A DNA stretch of 64,000 bases. Origin: Bacillota bacterium (GTDB lineage Bacteria; Bacillota; Clostridia; Christensenellales; Christensenellaceae). Position numbers and translations under genes: made by a program. The stretch is from contig JAEYKI010000019.1 of the NCBI GenBank assembly GCA_023408315.1, positions 248,001 to 312,000 of the forward strand. Reading direction: 5' to 3'. Shown here in pieces: positions 24,268 to 33,039 of the stretch (within the stretch, counting starts at the first letter, position 1; each line of letters starts with the position of its first letter). A model generated the notes under the pieces. The model did no database searches and had not been told where the DNA came from. It saw nothing but the letters and a program-made list of their open reading frames with translations.

Positions 24268-25503
24268 TTGACGCCCTTTGAAGAATTATATTTAAAGGCT
24301 GTGGACGCGTTTTTAAACGGCAAAGGCGAAAGAGACCTGGCGCAAGAAGCCGCGGCGCAGCCGCATGAACTGGCTTGCCTGCTGCATCCGGAAAAGCACG
24401 CGGTGATATGCCGCCTGTCCGACTGCCTGTGCGGCGGAGAAGACTGCGAAAAAAGCTGTCTGTTTAACGCCATCAAGCGGGATGGGGGCGGTAACGTGGT
24501 AGTATCTGAAAAAGATTGCACAGGATGCGGCGCGTGCATAGAAGTGTGCAAACAAAACAATTTGAGCGGTTGCAGAGACATTTTGCCTGTTCTGGAACAG
24601 CTTCATACCGTCAAGGAACCGGTGTACGCCATGATTGCCCCCGCGTTTACCAGCCAATTTGGCGGCGAGGTGGGGCCTGGGCGCCTGCGAACCGCGTTTA
24701 AAAAGCTGGGCTTCACAGGTATGATAGAGGTGGCCCTGTTTGCGGATATCCTGACCTTAAAGGAAGCCCTGGAATTTGACCGCCTTGTGCAGACCGAGCA
24801 GGACTTTTTGCTCACAAGCTGCTGCTGCCCCATATGGATCAGCATGATTAAAAAAGTATACGGCCAACTGGCGCCCCATATACCGCCGTCCGTATCTCCC
24901 ATGGTGGCTTGCGGCAGGTCCATAAAAAAATTGTATCCAAAGGCAAAAACGGTGTTTATTGGCCCGTGCCTTGCCAAAAAAGCGGAAGCCAGGGAAGCGG
25001 ATATTGCGGACGCGGTGGATTATGTGCTGACATTCAAAGAAATTGCGGATGTGTTCAAGCTGGCGAACATAAAACCTGCGGAATGCGAAGAAGACATGCG
25101 GGACCATTCCTCCACAGCCGGACGCATTTACGCCCGCAGCGGCGGGGTGAGCAGCGCTGTGCAGAGCACGCTGGAACGGCTGGTGCCCGGCAGGGGGATT
25201 CCCCTGAAAGCCATGCAGGCAGACGGCGTACCGGCCTGCAAAGCACTGTTAAAGGACGTGCAGGAAGGTATTGTGAGCGCGAATTTTATAGAAGGCATGG
25301 GCTGCGCGGGCGGCTGTGTGGGCGGGCCCAGGGTGCTGATTCCCAGGGAGGAAGGCGCTGCCTATGTGGACGGCTATGGAGAGGCCGCGGCGTATAAAAC
25401 GCCTGTGGACAATCCGTATGTGATTGAGTTGCTGGCCCGCCTGGGATTTGAATCCCTCCCTGCCCTGCTTAAAGTTGAAAACATGTTTACGCGTAAATTT
25501 TAA
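24268..25503 (+). CDS. stand-alone [FeFe]-hydrogenase-like protein with ferredoxin domain
   Basis: 411-aa iron-sulfur protein. A two-cluster ferredoxin region (about 47-95; CTGCGACIEVCK visible) precedes the hydrogenase H-domain. The three active-site loops are TSCCCPIW (183-190), GPCLAKK (232-238) and EGMGCAGGC (342-350), so the expected cluster cysteines are kept. The first loop has three Cys where the classic group A form has two. This resembles the less studied group B-type monomeric enzymes. TTG at 24268 is preferred because GGAGGTGG lies 5 nt upstream; ATG 24244 is the alternative. No maturation genes (hydEFG) lie nearby. Confidence 0.82.
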   Translation: MTPFEELYLKAVDAFLNGKGERDLAQEAAAQPHELACLLHPEKHAVICRLSDCLCGGEDCEKSCLFNAIKRDGGGNVVVSEKDCTGCGACIEVCKQNNLSGCRDILPVLEQLHTVKEPVYAMIAPAFTSQFGGEVGPGRLRTAFKKLGFTGMIEVALFADILTLKEALEFDRLVQTEQDFLLTSCCCPIWISMIKKVYGQLAPHIPPSVSPMVACGRSIKKLYPKAKTVFIGPCLAKKAEAREADIADAVDYVLTFKEIADVFKLANIKPAECEEDMRDHSSTAGRIYARSGGVSSAVQSTLERLVPGRGIPLKAMQADGVPACKALLKDVQEGIVSANFIEGMGCAGGCVGGPRVLIPREEGAAYVDGYGEAAAYKTPVDNPYVIELLARLGFESLPALLKVENMFTRKF

Positions 25504-25511
25504 AATAAATA

Positions 25512-25566
25512 CCACTTTTTACTTCCACCCAAAATTACCAGTTTTTGCAGGGGGAATAAAAAGTGG
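25512..25566. other. hairpin between convergent genes
   Basis: CCACTTTTTA and TAAAAAGTGG form a perfect 10-bp outer stem with TTCC/GGAA inside. No clear T-tail, so it is a weak terminator candidate for either convergent transcript. Confidence 0.4.
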
Positions 25567-25592
25567 CGTAAATAATGAATTTTTAAACAGCG

Positions 25593-26384
25593 CTATTTTT
25601 TAATGGGAAAATATACCTCGGTAACAAGCTCTTCCGCGGGCACTTCGCAGGGGTCGTTCATGTAGCGCTCATAGGGCGCGCTTGAAATGGTACAGCCTTC
25701 CCGCTCAATCCATTCCGCAATCTGCATATAGGTTTCCTTAAGGCGGCCGTATTCGCCCCTGTGCACACTCATGGCGCATGTGCACGCGGGCAGAACCCTT
25801 GTATGGCTGCCTGCCGGGCTGACCGGAAAAGCGATTTCCAGGTCTGTGTCTTCCGGATCAAATTCCTCCGAGTGGTACATGGCAAAGAGAGGCCCCGCGC
25901 AATCAGCTTTCATTCGGCCCATTTCATCCGTCAGCTTTTTAAACAGTTTGTCGAAATCACGCATGGCGATATTTTCCCGAACGCTCACAATGGCCGTATC
26001 CGCCGTATCCACCAGTTTTATTTCCAGTTTTTCTTCTTTCATAATATCCAATCCTTTCTCCAAATCCAGAATGTCTTTCTGCATTTTTATCAGGAGGTTC
26101 TTATGCAACGCCAATTCCTCTTGAATCTGCGCGTATTTCTTTTCCATACATTTTTTTAAGTTTGCGCGGCCCGGGCCGAGGAGTTCCTTGATTTCCTTGA
26201 GTGCAAATCCATACTCCTTGAGTTTTTGGATAAAAAGCATGTCTTTTAGCTGCGTAATGTCGTAATAGCGGTATCCCGTAAACGAATCCAGGTGCGCGGG
26301 CTTTATGAGGCCCATCCGGTCATAATGCCGCAGCGTTTTTGTTGAGACCATGCATACTTTGGAAAAAGAGCCTATGGTAAGCAT
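25593..26384 (-). CDS. MerR family regulator with GyrI-like effector domain
   Basis: 263-aa BmrR-like activator: an N-terminal MerR helix-turn-helix (TIGSFSKVCMVSTKTLRHYD, FTGYRYY), a long coiled-coil helix (about 80-115), and a GyrI-like ligand-binding domain (about 120-263; VRENIAMRDF, VHRGEYGRLKETY). This build recognises bulky hydrophobic or cationic compounds. The ATG at 26384 follows AGGAGG; a longer in-frame version is rejected. Its own promoter has the 19-bp spacer typical of MerR targets. The gene next upstream encodes a paralogue of only its effector domain. Confidence 0.9.
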   Translation of the reverse strand: MLTIGSFSKVCMVSTKTLRHYDRMGLIKPAHLDSFTGYRYYDITQLKDMLFIQKLKEYGFALKEIKELLGPGRANLKKCMEKKYAQIQEELALHKNLLIKMQKDILDLEKGLDIMKEEKLEIKLVDTADTAIVSVRENIAMRDFDKLFKKLTDEMGRMKADCAGPLFAMYHSEEFDPEDTDLEIAFPVSPAGSHTRVLPACTCAMSVHRGEYGRLKETYMQIAEWIEREGCTISSAPYERYMNDPCEVPAEELVTEVYFPIKK

Positions 26385-26423
26385 ACAACCTCCTGCGTAT
26401 TTTCTGAACATGTTCTAGAGTGG

Positions 26424-26454
26424 AGTATAAACGTTGCCACAAGGGCAAAGTCAA
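26424..26454 (-). promoter_or_regulatory. MerR-type promoter with 19-bp spacer
   Basis: On the minus strand TTGACT, then a 19-bp spacer, then TATACT. The spacer contains the dyad TTGCC/GGCAA, exactly where MerR proteins bind and twist the DNA. Strong evidence for autoregulation of the gene at 25593. Confidence 0.8.
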
Positions 26455-26529
26455 TATCTTTTTTATATTTTTCAGGAACAAGAAATATACCGCGCACTGA
26501 AATTGGTATTTCAGGGATACGGGAAAACA

Positions 26530-26979
26530 TTATTTCCGAATAGGTATGCATATCCCGGTAATCAATTCCTGGGGAGGCAGTTCGCGCGGGTCGTTCAGGT
26601 ATATTTCAAAGAACGCCCCGGATATGGCGTAACCATTTTGCCGAACCCATTCACAAATCTGCTTATAGGTTTGGGGCAGGCGGCTGTACGCCCCTTTGTG
26701 GAGCCCGGACGCGCACAAGCATCCTTTCAGTATCCTTGTGAAGTTGTCCGCAGGCCTTACTGGAAAGCCAACTTCCAGATCCGTACCTTCCAGGTGAATC
26801 TGCGGGGAGTGGTAGATTGTGATTGGAGAGCCCACACAGGTGGCGCCGGTTTTTTGAAGCAGCGCAAATGCTTTACCAATCAGCGCGCCAAAATTTTCTA
26901 TGGCTATATGTTCACGAACGCTTACAATAGGCGTATCCGGCGTATGTACCAGCTTTATCTCCATAATTTCCTCTTCCAT
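26530..26979 (-). CDS. stand-alone GyrI-like effector-binding protein
   Basis: 149-aa protein consisting only of a GyrI-like domain. Side by side with the MerR protein encoded just downstream the two share MEIKLV, DTPIVSVREHIAIENFG against DTAIVSVRENIAMRDFD, GTDLEVGFPV and the C-terminal PIRK/PIKK. It therefore looks like a duplicated copy of that effector domain without the DNA-binding half. It may buffer or sense the same class of ligand, or act as a SbmC/GyrI-type protein. Start at 26979 is set by GGAAGGA. Confidence 0.82.
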   Translation of the reverse strand: MEEEIMEIKLVHTPDTPIVSVREHIAIENFGALIGKAFALLQKTGATCVGSPITIYHSPQIHLEGTDLEVGFPVRPADNFTRILKGCLCASGLHKGAYSRLPQTYKQICEWVRQNGYAISGAFFEIYLNDPRELPPQELITGICIPIRK

Positions 26980-27271
26980 TAATATTCCTTCCTTTCTCCA
27001 AAACTGGATGTTAACGCTCCGGCAAGAAGGCCGTGATAAAAAATCCGCCCGCATATTTTTTATATTCTGGAATATGAGTTTATGGCCAGACAGCCCGTTT
27101 GACAAAAGCCATGTTCTTTCATTTAAGTATAAGCTTCATAACCGGGATAATTCAATGCTTAATTACATTAAATTAAAAAAAAGGTAAAAAAAGAAAAATA
27201 CACAAAACAGGTTTTATAAAAATACTATATTATAAAGTTTGCCAAAAAATGTTTTGAAAGGGATGATTACT
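26980..27271. other. divergent intergenic region
   Basis: Between the GyrI-like gene (minus) and the M14 peptidase (plus). It is AT-rich with poly-A tracts near 27170-27205. It must hold two promoters, but I cannot pick a convincing -35/-10 pair for either, and see no other element. Confidence 0.3.
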
Positions 27272-28543
27272 ATGAAAACAATCCGGCCGGGTATGAGCGG
27301 CAGCAACATCATGGAAATACAGGCCCTGCTGAAAAAGATGGGGTACCCCATAGAGAAGGTGGACGGTACATACGGCGAGGCAGCCGAACGTGCCACACGC
27401 GCATTCCAGAAGGATCACAACCTTGCGCAGGACGGTATTATTGGCCCCGGGACCTTAGATGTTTTAAAAAAGTATCTGCTTGGGTATACCGCCTACCGGC
27501 TTAAAAGCGGAGATACGTATTACCGGATTGCCCGCCGAACCGGCACGCAGGTGGAGGCCATAGAAACGGCCAATCCGGGCCTGAATCCAAACGCGCTGCC
27601 TGTGGGCAGGCATATCATCATACCGTATCCATACAATGTGGTGGATACAAACATCAACTATACATACGACGTTTTGGAACACGATATAATGGGACTGGCG
27701 GCCAGGTATCCTTTTTTGCAGGTGGGTGTTGCGGGCAAAAGCGTACTCAACCGTAACCTGTATTACCTGCGGCTTGGCACGGGCAGCCACCAGGTTTTTT
27801 ATAACGCGGCTCATCACGCATTGGAGTGGATCACCAGCCCTGTGCTGATGAAGTTTGTGGAAGATTTTTGCCATGCGTATGCTTATGGCCGTTCCATAGC
27901 CGGGTACAGCCCGGAGAGCATCTGGAACAAGAGCTCCATTTTTCTGGTACCCATGGTAAACCCGGACGGGGTGGATCTGGTTTTGAACGGGCTTTCTCCG
28001 GATAACCCGTATTATAACGATCTGATTGCCTGGAACATGGGCAGCGACGATTTCTCCCGTACATGGCAGTCCAACAACCACGGGGTGGATTTGAACCATA
28101 ATTATGACGCGGCCTGGGAAGAATCTGTAAAGGCGGCCGCCCAAATGGGCATTACAGGCCCCGGCCCAAGAAGATACCCCGGGCCTTTCGCGGAATCGGA
28201 GCCCGAAACGCGTTCGATGACCGCGTTTACACGCAGCCGCGATTTCCGGCTTATGCTGGCGTATCATTCGCAGGGGCGCGTAATTTTTTGGAATTTTATG
28301 GGCTTGGCGGATGAAAAGGCCCGCCAGATTGGCCTGGCTTTAGCGCAGGACAGCGGCTACAAGCTGGAAGAGGCGGAGGGAATTGCAAGCACGGGCGGCT
28401 ACAAGGATTGGTTTGTGCAGGAATACCGGCGGCCCGGATATACGGTGGAAGTAGGGGAAGGGCAGAACCCGTTGCCCATTGAACAGTTTGACGCCATATA
28501 CGCGGATAACATAAAACTGCTGCTGCACGCCGCTGTTCTTTAA
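27272..28543 (+). CDS. peptidoglycan-binding/LysM M14 family metallopeptidase
   Basis: 424-aa cell-wall enzyme: a PG_binding_1 domain (about 1-65; PGMSGSNIMEIQALLKKMG), a LysM domain (about 70-125; YRLKSGDTYYRIARRTGTQV) and an M14 carboxypeptidase domain. Zinc ligands are seen in HHALEWI and YHSQG, and the catalytic Glu in YTVEVGEG. It resembles gamma-D-glutamyl-meso-diaminopimelate peptidases that cut peptide stems of peptidoglycan. No signal peptide is visible, as in several sporulation-linked relatives. ATG 27272 is chosen, 9 nt after AAAGGG. Confidence 0.87.
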   Translation: MKTIRPGMSGSNIMEIQALLKKMGYPIEKVDGTYGEAAERATRAFQKDHNLAQDGIIGPGTLDVLKKYLLGYTAYRLKSGDTYYRIARRTGTQVEAIETANPGLNPNALPVGRHIIIPYPYNVVDTNINYTYDVLEHDIMGLAARYPFLQVGVAGKSVLNRNLYYLRLGTGSHQVFYNAAHHALEWITSPVLMKFVEDFCHAYAYGRSIAGYSPESIWNKSSIFLVPMVNPDGVDLVLNGLSPDNPYYNDLIAWNMGSDDFSRTWQSNNHGVDLNHNYDAAWEESVKAAAQMGITGPGPRRYPGPFAESEPETRSMTAFTRSRDFRLMLAYHSQGRVIFWNFMGLADEKARQIGLALAQDSGYKLEEAEGIASTGGYKDWFVQEYRRPGYTVEVGEGQNPLPIEQFDAIYADNIKLLLHAAVL

Positions 28544-28551
28544 AACGTAAT

Positions 28552-28580
28552 TTGACAAAGGCGTAAAACCTGTATACAAT
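28552..28580 (+). promoter_or_regulatory. promoter of WYL regulator gene
   Basis: TTGACA at 28552-28557, 17-bp spacer, TACAAT at 28575-28580; the leader to the ATG at 28669 is about 80 nt. Confidence 0.75.
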
Positions 28581-28668
28581 AAAAATTACATATTCATACA
28601 AAATCTGCAAACCGCAGTTCCAGGAAAAATTCCTTTGATATATATACAATTGAACGGAGGACAAAGAG

Positions 28669-29679
28669 ATGTCTCAGAACAGGGAAAGGCTCCTTTTGGT
28701 GTCTGAAATATTAAAAAGGGATACCAATGTGGATCATCCCATTACATCTTCGGAGATCATTAAAAAGCTGAAAGCGGAGGGCATTACGGCGGACCGCCGC
28801 TCCATATACGAGGATATCCGCACCCTGGTGGACAGGGGATATGATATTTGCACTTATGAAGAGAACAACAGGGGCTATTACCTGCGTGAAACGGAATTTG
28901 AATTCTCTGAGCTCCGCCTGCTGACAGACGCTGTGCTCTCCGCCCGGTTTATATCCGCAAGCCAATCAAAAGAAATTGTGAACAAATTAAAAAAGCTGAC
29001 AAACAGGTACGACGAAAGCCGCCTGGAAAATGTGAGCTATCTGCACAAGCGGATCAAGTACGACAATAAAGCAATTTTCTATAACATAGACATGCTGACC
29101 GAAGCGATTGAAAAGGGATGCCGGGTAAGCTTTGATTACCTGAAATACACGGTGGCAAGAAAAATGGAGAAAAAGGACGACGCAAAGCGGGTGGTAAGCC
29201 CGTACAGCATCATCTGGATGGGGGATTACTATTACCTGGTCTGCAAATATCCAAAGTATGAATCGCTCTCCAACCTGCGCCTGGAGAAGATCAGCAACAT
29301 CACCATTCTGGACGAGCCTGCCGAGCCGGTGACAAATATAGCCGGGTTTGGGAACGGCCTGGACATTGCGGAATACGCGAACAGGCACATCCATATGTTC
29401 TCCGGCACCGAAGAGCGGATTGAGGTGAAATGCCGTGAAGAGATTTTGCAGGCCATGCAGGACCGGTTTGGAGAAGAACTGAAAATAAAAAAACAGGAAG
29501 GTGAGTACTTTTGGGCAAGCGTCCGCACGGTGCGGCAGGGCATGCTGTATTTTGTGCTTCAGATGGCGGACGGAATTGAGGTGGTGTCTCCGCTTGATTT
29601 CCGGCAGGAAGTGGCGGATATGCTTAAAAAAATATTGAACCGGTATGCGGAAGACAGAAAGACGGATGTAAGCGGCTAA
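28669..29679 (+). CDS. WYL domain transcriptional regulator
   Basis: 336-aa regulator with an N-terminal DeoR/HTH_11-type winged helix (about 5-75; TADRRSIYEDIRTLVDRGYD) and a central-to-C-terminal WYL domain (about 140-325; CRVSFDYLKYTV, VVSPYSIIWMGDYYYLVCKY, NLRLEKISNI). WYL domains bind small ligands or nucleic acid ends. Its target is not evident: the gene is alone, with convergent ABC genes downstream. Confidence 0.88.
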   Translation: MSQNRERLLLVSEILKRDTNVDHPITSSEIIKKLKAEGITADRRSIYEDIRTLVDRGYDICTYEENNRGYYLRETEFEFSELRLLTDAVLSARFISASQSKEIVNKLKKLTNRYDESRLENVSYLHKRIKYDNKAIFYNIDMLTEAIEKGCRVSFDYLKYTVARKMEKKDDAKRVVSPYSIIWMGDYYYLVCKYPKYESLSNLRLEKISNITILDEPAEPVTNIAGFGNGLDIAEYANRHIHMFSGTEERIEVKCREEILQAMQDRFGEELKIKKQEGEYFWASVRTVRQGMLYFVLQMADGIEVVSPLDFRQEVADMLKKILNRYAEDRKTDVSG

Positions 29680-29756
29680 TCAACTCTTTTTTGAGGGGTA
29701 GGCCCTCAAATAGCCGTTAAGGGCTGTTGTGCCCCAAAAACTCCTTTTAAGAAACA
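29680..29756. other. convergent intergenic region with short hairpins
   Basis: TTGAGGG/CCCTCAA (29691-29709) and an overlapping AGCCCT/AGGGCT-type pairing could form alternative hairpins. No T-tract makes either a clear terminator. Confidence 0.3.
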
Positions 29757-30458
29757 TCAATCTGGCTGATGACTCTGGGCAGCCAGTTTTTTTATTGCCT
29801 GAGAGGCTTGCAGGCGGTCTGCGCGCATGGCTTCCGAAACCGTGATGGTGCCTGCAATGCGTACGGGAGGAAAGTGCAGTATATGGATGAAATCCGCCAG
29901 GCGCACCGCTTCCTCCGGGTAATGGGTAATCAGTACCACCAGCTTTTCTTTTTTTATTTCGTCCAGCAGGGTAAAAAGGCCTTCTTTGGCTTGCGCGTCA
30001 ATCCCCTGAAAAGGTTCGTCCAGCAAAAGAACGTTGCCGCCGTGCGCAAACACGCGCACAAGCGAAACCAACTGGCGCATGCCGCCGCTGAGTTCACCGG
30101 GCAGTTTATCCGCATACTCCGAAAGGCCCAGCTTTTTAAGCCAATATTCGGTTACAGACCGGGCGCTTTTGGCGTTCGGCAAACCCTCCAGGGCCAGGCG
30201 GATGTTTTCAGCCGCGGTATTCCAGGGCAGCAGGCGGTCTTCTTGAAAGGCATAGGAAAACTGGCAGCCGGGCGGGAGCTCTATGACGCCCTCATCCGGC
30301 TCAAGAAGCCCGGTGAGCATCTGGAGCAGCGAAGTTTTTCCGCTGCCGGAAGGCCCAAACAGGCAAACACAGCCGGTATCCGGCAGGCGCAGGCTGAAAT
30401 CACGGTACACGGTTTGGTCTCCAAATGTTTTTGTAAGATTGCGTATGCGAATGGCCAA
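29757..30458 (-). CDS. ABC importer ATP-binding protein, SsuB/TauB type
   Basis: 233-aa ATPase with Walker A GPSGSGKTSL, signature LSGGMRQLV and Walker B VLLLDEPFQGID. The class is that of nitrate/sulfonate/taurine importers. TTG at 30458 is preferred: AAAGGAGG lies 7 nt upstream, and the longer ATG form would place that site inside the gene. It is the last of a four-gene set (Crp, binding protein, permease, ATPase). Confidence 0.88.
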   Translation of the reverse strand: MAIRIRNLTKTFGDQTVYRDFSLRLPDTGCVCLFGPSGSGKTSLLQMLTGLLEPDEGVIELPPGCQFSYAFQEDRLLPWNTAAENIRLALEGLPNAKSARSVTEYWLKKLGLSEYADKLPGELSGGMRQLVSLVRVFAHGGNVLLLDEPFQGIDAQAKEGLFTLLDEIKKEKLVVLITHYPEEAVRLADFIHILHFPPVRIAGTITVSEAMRADRLQASQAIKKLAAQSHQPD

Positions 30459-30471
30459 GCCGGAGCCTCCT

Positions 30472-31245
30472 TTATTGTACATTGTATCTGGCGCCCGCTT
30501 TTTTTAAAAGCGATAAAAATATCTTTTCCAGCGCTATGCTCAAAATAATAACCACTGCGGTCCAGACAAATACGTCTATGGTCTCCAGGTATATTTTTGC
30601 ATGGTACAGTTCAGACCCTATGGAATGCACGGGCACGCCCAGAATCTCGGCCGCAATGCCAGCTTTCCAGGCCAGGCCGATGCCGTTGTTGCAGGCGGCT
30701 ATGAGGTAGGGCATTACGGATGGAACATATATTCTCCCCAGCACGCTGCGTTTTTTGAATCCAAATACTTTTGCCATGTCCAGCAGGTTTTGGCTGGTGT
30801 TTTCTATGCCCTTGAACACGTTTTCCCAGATGATGGGAAACACCATCAAAAAAGAAGCGAACACGGGCACATGGTCGGTCTTGAGCCAGATGAGCGCCAG
30901 GATGATAAAAGACGCCACGGGCGTTGCGCGCACGACCCGTATAATGGGGCTCATCAGGTCGAACAGAAAGGACGATACATAGCACAATACGGCCAGCACC
31001 ACGCCAATACCCACCGCCAGCAGGAATCCCATGACGATGCGGGCCAGGGACAAAAGCGAAGCGGACCAGAAATCACCCTGGATTGCCAGCGCTGCCATGC
31101 GCACCAGCACCTGGTCAGGAGATACGATCAGTATCTCCTGCTGCACGATGCCGAATGCCGCATACCACACCCCCAGCCATATGGCTGCGATGAATATCTT
31201 TCGCAGTACCGGGTGCTTACGGGCGGGCGTAATAGAACGCGTCAT
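30472..31245 (-). CDS. ABC importer permease, SsuC/TauC type
   Basis: 257-aa membrane protein with about six helices and the BPD_transp_1 EAA-like region (ENTSQNLLDMAKVFGFKKRS). Its start overlaps the end of the binding-protein gene by 29 nt, with AGGAGG upstream of ATG 31245, so translation is coupled. Confidence 0.88.
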   Translation of the reverse strand: MTRSITPARKHPVLRKIFIAAIWLGVWYAAFGIVQQEILIVSPDQVLVRMAALAIQGDFWSASLLSLARIVMGFLLAVGIGVVLAVLCYVSSFLFDLMSPIIRVVRATPVASFIILALIWLKTDHVPVFASFLMVFPIIWENVFKGIENTSQNLLDMAKVFGFKKRSVLGRIYVPSVMPYLIAACNNGIGLAWKAGIAAEILGVPVHSIGSELYHAKIYLETIDVFVWTAVVIILSIALEKIFLSLLKKAGARYNVQ

Positions 31246-32287
31246 CTGGGAGTTTTCCTCCTATGGATTTGGGGTTGGCGTCAAAAAGAATCTGCAGGAA
31301 GGGCTGCATTTGGCTCTTCATCTCCTGCCCGTCCGTATAGACGATGTTGCAGTTTGGAATGGCTTTTTGAGCCAGGTCCGCGGAGGCCATGATCTTGTAT
31401 TTGGCAACCAGCGCGGCGGCATCCGCCACGTTTTGATTCACATATTGGGTGGAAGCCTTATATTCGTCCATAAACGCGGCAAGCGCCTCCGTATTTTTTG
31501 CCGCAAAATCTTTCCGCACAATCATAACGCCCATAATCAGGCTGCCGCCGCCGGATTCCACCGTCTTCCATTCCTGCGTCAGATCCAGCGCGACGCGCAG
31601 CTTGGGGTTCTTTTGCGTAACCGTGGTCACAAACGGTTCAGGCAGCAGGGCCAGGTCCGCCTTGCCCGCCATAACCATGGAAGCAAGTTGCGAATGATCC
31701 GGTTCCCACTGGATGGTCAGGTCTTTCGCCGGGTCTATGCCGTTTTTGGAGAGGATATTGTTCAGCACGTATTCGGGCGTTGCCGCCTGGCCGGACGCAT
31801 ACAGCGTTTTGCCTTTCAGATCTGCGGCCGATTTTACCGTGTCTCCATTTTCAATGACATACAGTACCCCCAGCGTATTAATCGCCAGAAGCTGCACGTT
31901 GCCGTTTGTTTTGGCGTACAGGGCGGGCGCAAGGTTTACGGGCACCGCGGCAATATCCGCCTGCCCGGATGTGATCTTGGCCACAATGTCGTCCGGCGTT
32001 CCGGTGAGAATAAAGCTGTAATTGTTTTTGGCTTCGCCCTTGTCCTGGCTGTCCATCAGTTGCACCAGCCCAATGCCAGTGGGGCCAATGAGCGCCGCAA
32101 CGGATACGTTTGTCTTCTGCGCGGCAGGAGATGAGGGGGAGGCGGAAACGTCCACCTGAATGGATGTTTCGGAGGGAATAGCGGAGCTCGCGGGCGCGGA
32201 TGTGGCTGCCTGCCCGGCGGGGGCGCAGCCGGTGAGCGCCAGAGCGGCAACCAAGATTGCCAGTATAATGGCGGTGCTTTTTTTCAT
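31217..32287 (-). CDS. ABC importer substrate-binding lipoprotein, NMT1/SsuA type
   Basis: 356-aa lipoprotein: signal peptide with lipobox ALTGC, an S/P/A-rich linker (about 25-60), then a type II periplasmic-binding fold (TSGQADIAAVPVNLAP, KGKTLYASGQAATPEYVL). The family carries sulfonates, nitrate, thiamine precursors, riboflavin or other small organics; nothing here fixes the substrate. It follows the Crp-type regulator by 39 nt. Confidence 0.85.
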   Translation of the reverse strand: MKKSTAIILAILVAALALTGCAPAGQAATSAPASSAIPSETSIQVDVSASPSSPAAQKTNVSVAALIGPTGIGLVQLMDSQDKGEAKNNYSFILTGTPDDIVAKITSGQADIAAVPVNLAPALYAKTNGNVQLLAINTLGVLYVIENGDTVKSAADLKGKTLYASGQAATPEYVLNNILSKNGIDPAKDLTIQWEPDHSQLASMVMAGKADLALLPEPFVTTVTQKNPKLRVALDLTQEWKTVESGGGSLIMGVMIVRKDFAAKNTEALAAFMDEYKASTQYVNQNVADAAALVAKYKIMASADLAQKAIPNCNIVYTDGQEMKSQMQPFLQILFDANPKSIGGKLPDDAFYYARP

Positions 32288-32326
32288 AACAATACCTTCC
32301 TTAATAATTTTAGAATAATAAAAGCG

Positions 32327-33010
32327 TCAGAGGCAGAGAGACTCCAGCGCCTGTTGATTCTGTATGGTGATGCGTTTGTTGCGGCGTTGAATGTAGCCGG
32401 ACTCTTCCAGCGTATCCAGCGCGCGGTACAGGGAAGCCCGGCCCAGATTCAAAATTTTTGCAACATCCTGCAGGGAAACGGGCAGAGTGATAAAAATGCT
32501 GTTCTGCTCCGCGGATATATCCAGCAGATAACGCGCCAGTTTGTTTTCGGCCTGGGGCTGGGTAAAGCTGCTTATTTTGCGGTTTAAAAAACGGATCCGC
32601 TGGGAGAGGAACACAAGATAGTTTTCTACCAGCTTAAAATCACGCCGCATCACTTCTGTAAGCAAATCCTGGGGAATAAAGAGTATACGCGTTTTTTCCA
32701 GGGCAACAATGCGGGTAATGTATTCCTCCCCCTCCTGAAATAGCCCTGCCGCGCCGAAGAGAATAGGGGGCGTAAGCTGGTTTAAAATCACCGTATGGTC
32801 CGCGTGCCCGGTTTGCACCTCTGTTTTGCCCGAAAGGACCACACCCAGACTTTTGCGGTAGCGGGTTTGGTCGTAAATGGTTTCGCCCGCAAAAAAATCC
32901 AGCGCTTCCGCCCTGGGGTCCAAAAACAATGCGCGCAGGGTCTCTGCCTGCAGGTCCCGGAACAAAACGATTTTTTTAATCTCGCTTTCTATATCTTTGT
33001 ACGCATCCAT
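32327..33010 (-). CDS. Crp/Fnr family transcriptional regulator
   Basis: 227-aa regulator with an N-terminal cNMP-binding-like beta-roll (about 15-130), a dimerisation helix and a C-terminal winged helix (VSLQDVAKILNLGRASLYRA). There is no cysteine cluster for an Fnr Fe-S site. As first gene of the importer operon it probably senses the imported compound or a redox state. A near-perfect 16-bp dyad lies just before its start. Confidence 0.85.
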   Translation of the reverse strand: MDAYKDIESEIKKIVLFRDLQAETLRALFLDPRAEALDFFAGETIYDQTRYRKSLGVVLSGKTEVQTGHADHTVILNQLTPPILFGAAGLFQEGEEYITRIVALEKTRILFIPQDLLTEVMRRDFKLVENYLVFLSQRIRFLNRKISSFTQPQAENKLARYLLDISAEQNSIFITLPVSLQDVAKILNLGRASLYRALDTLEESGYIQRRNKRITIQNQQALESLCL

Positions 33011-33023
33011 TTATATCACCATT

Positions 33024-33039
33024 TGTATCATATGAGACA
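33024..33039. promoter_or_regulatory. Crp/Fnr-like dyad at the regulator's own promoter
   Basis: TGTATCATATGAGACA is a palindrome with a single mismatched pair, ending 14 bp before the Crp-family start codon. The TGT-N10-ACA layout resembles Crp-type sites. On the minus strand it lies over the expected start region, suggesting autorepression. Confidence 0.55.

Noticed and set aside
31031..32134. Plus-strand open frame of about 367 codons over the permease/binding-protein genes
   Set aside because: Spans two overlapping real genes on the other strand; shadow composition.
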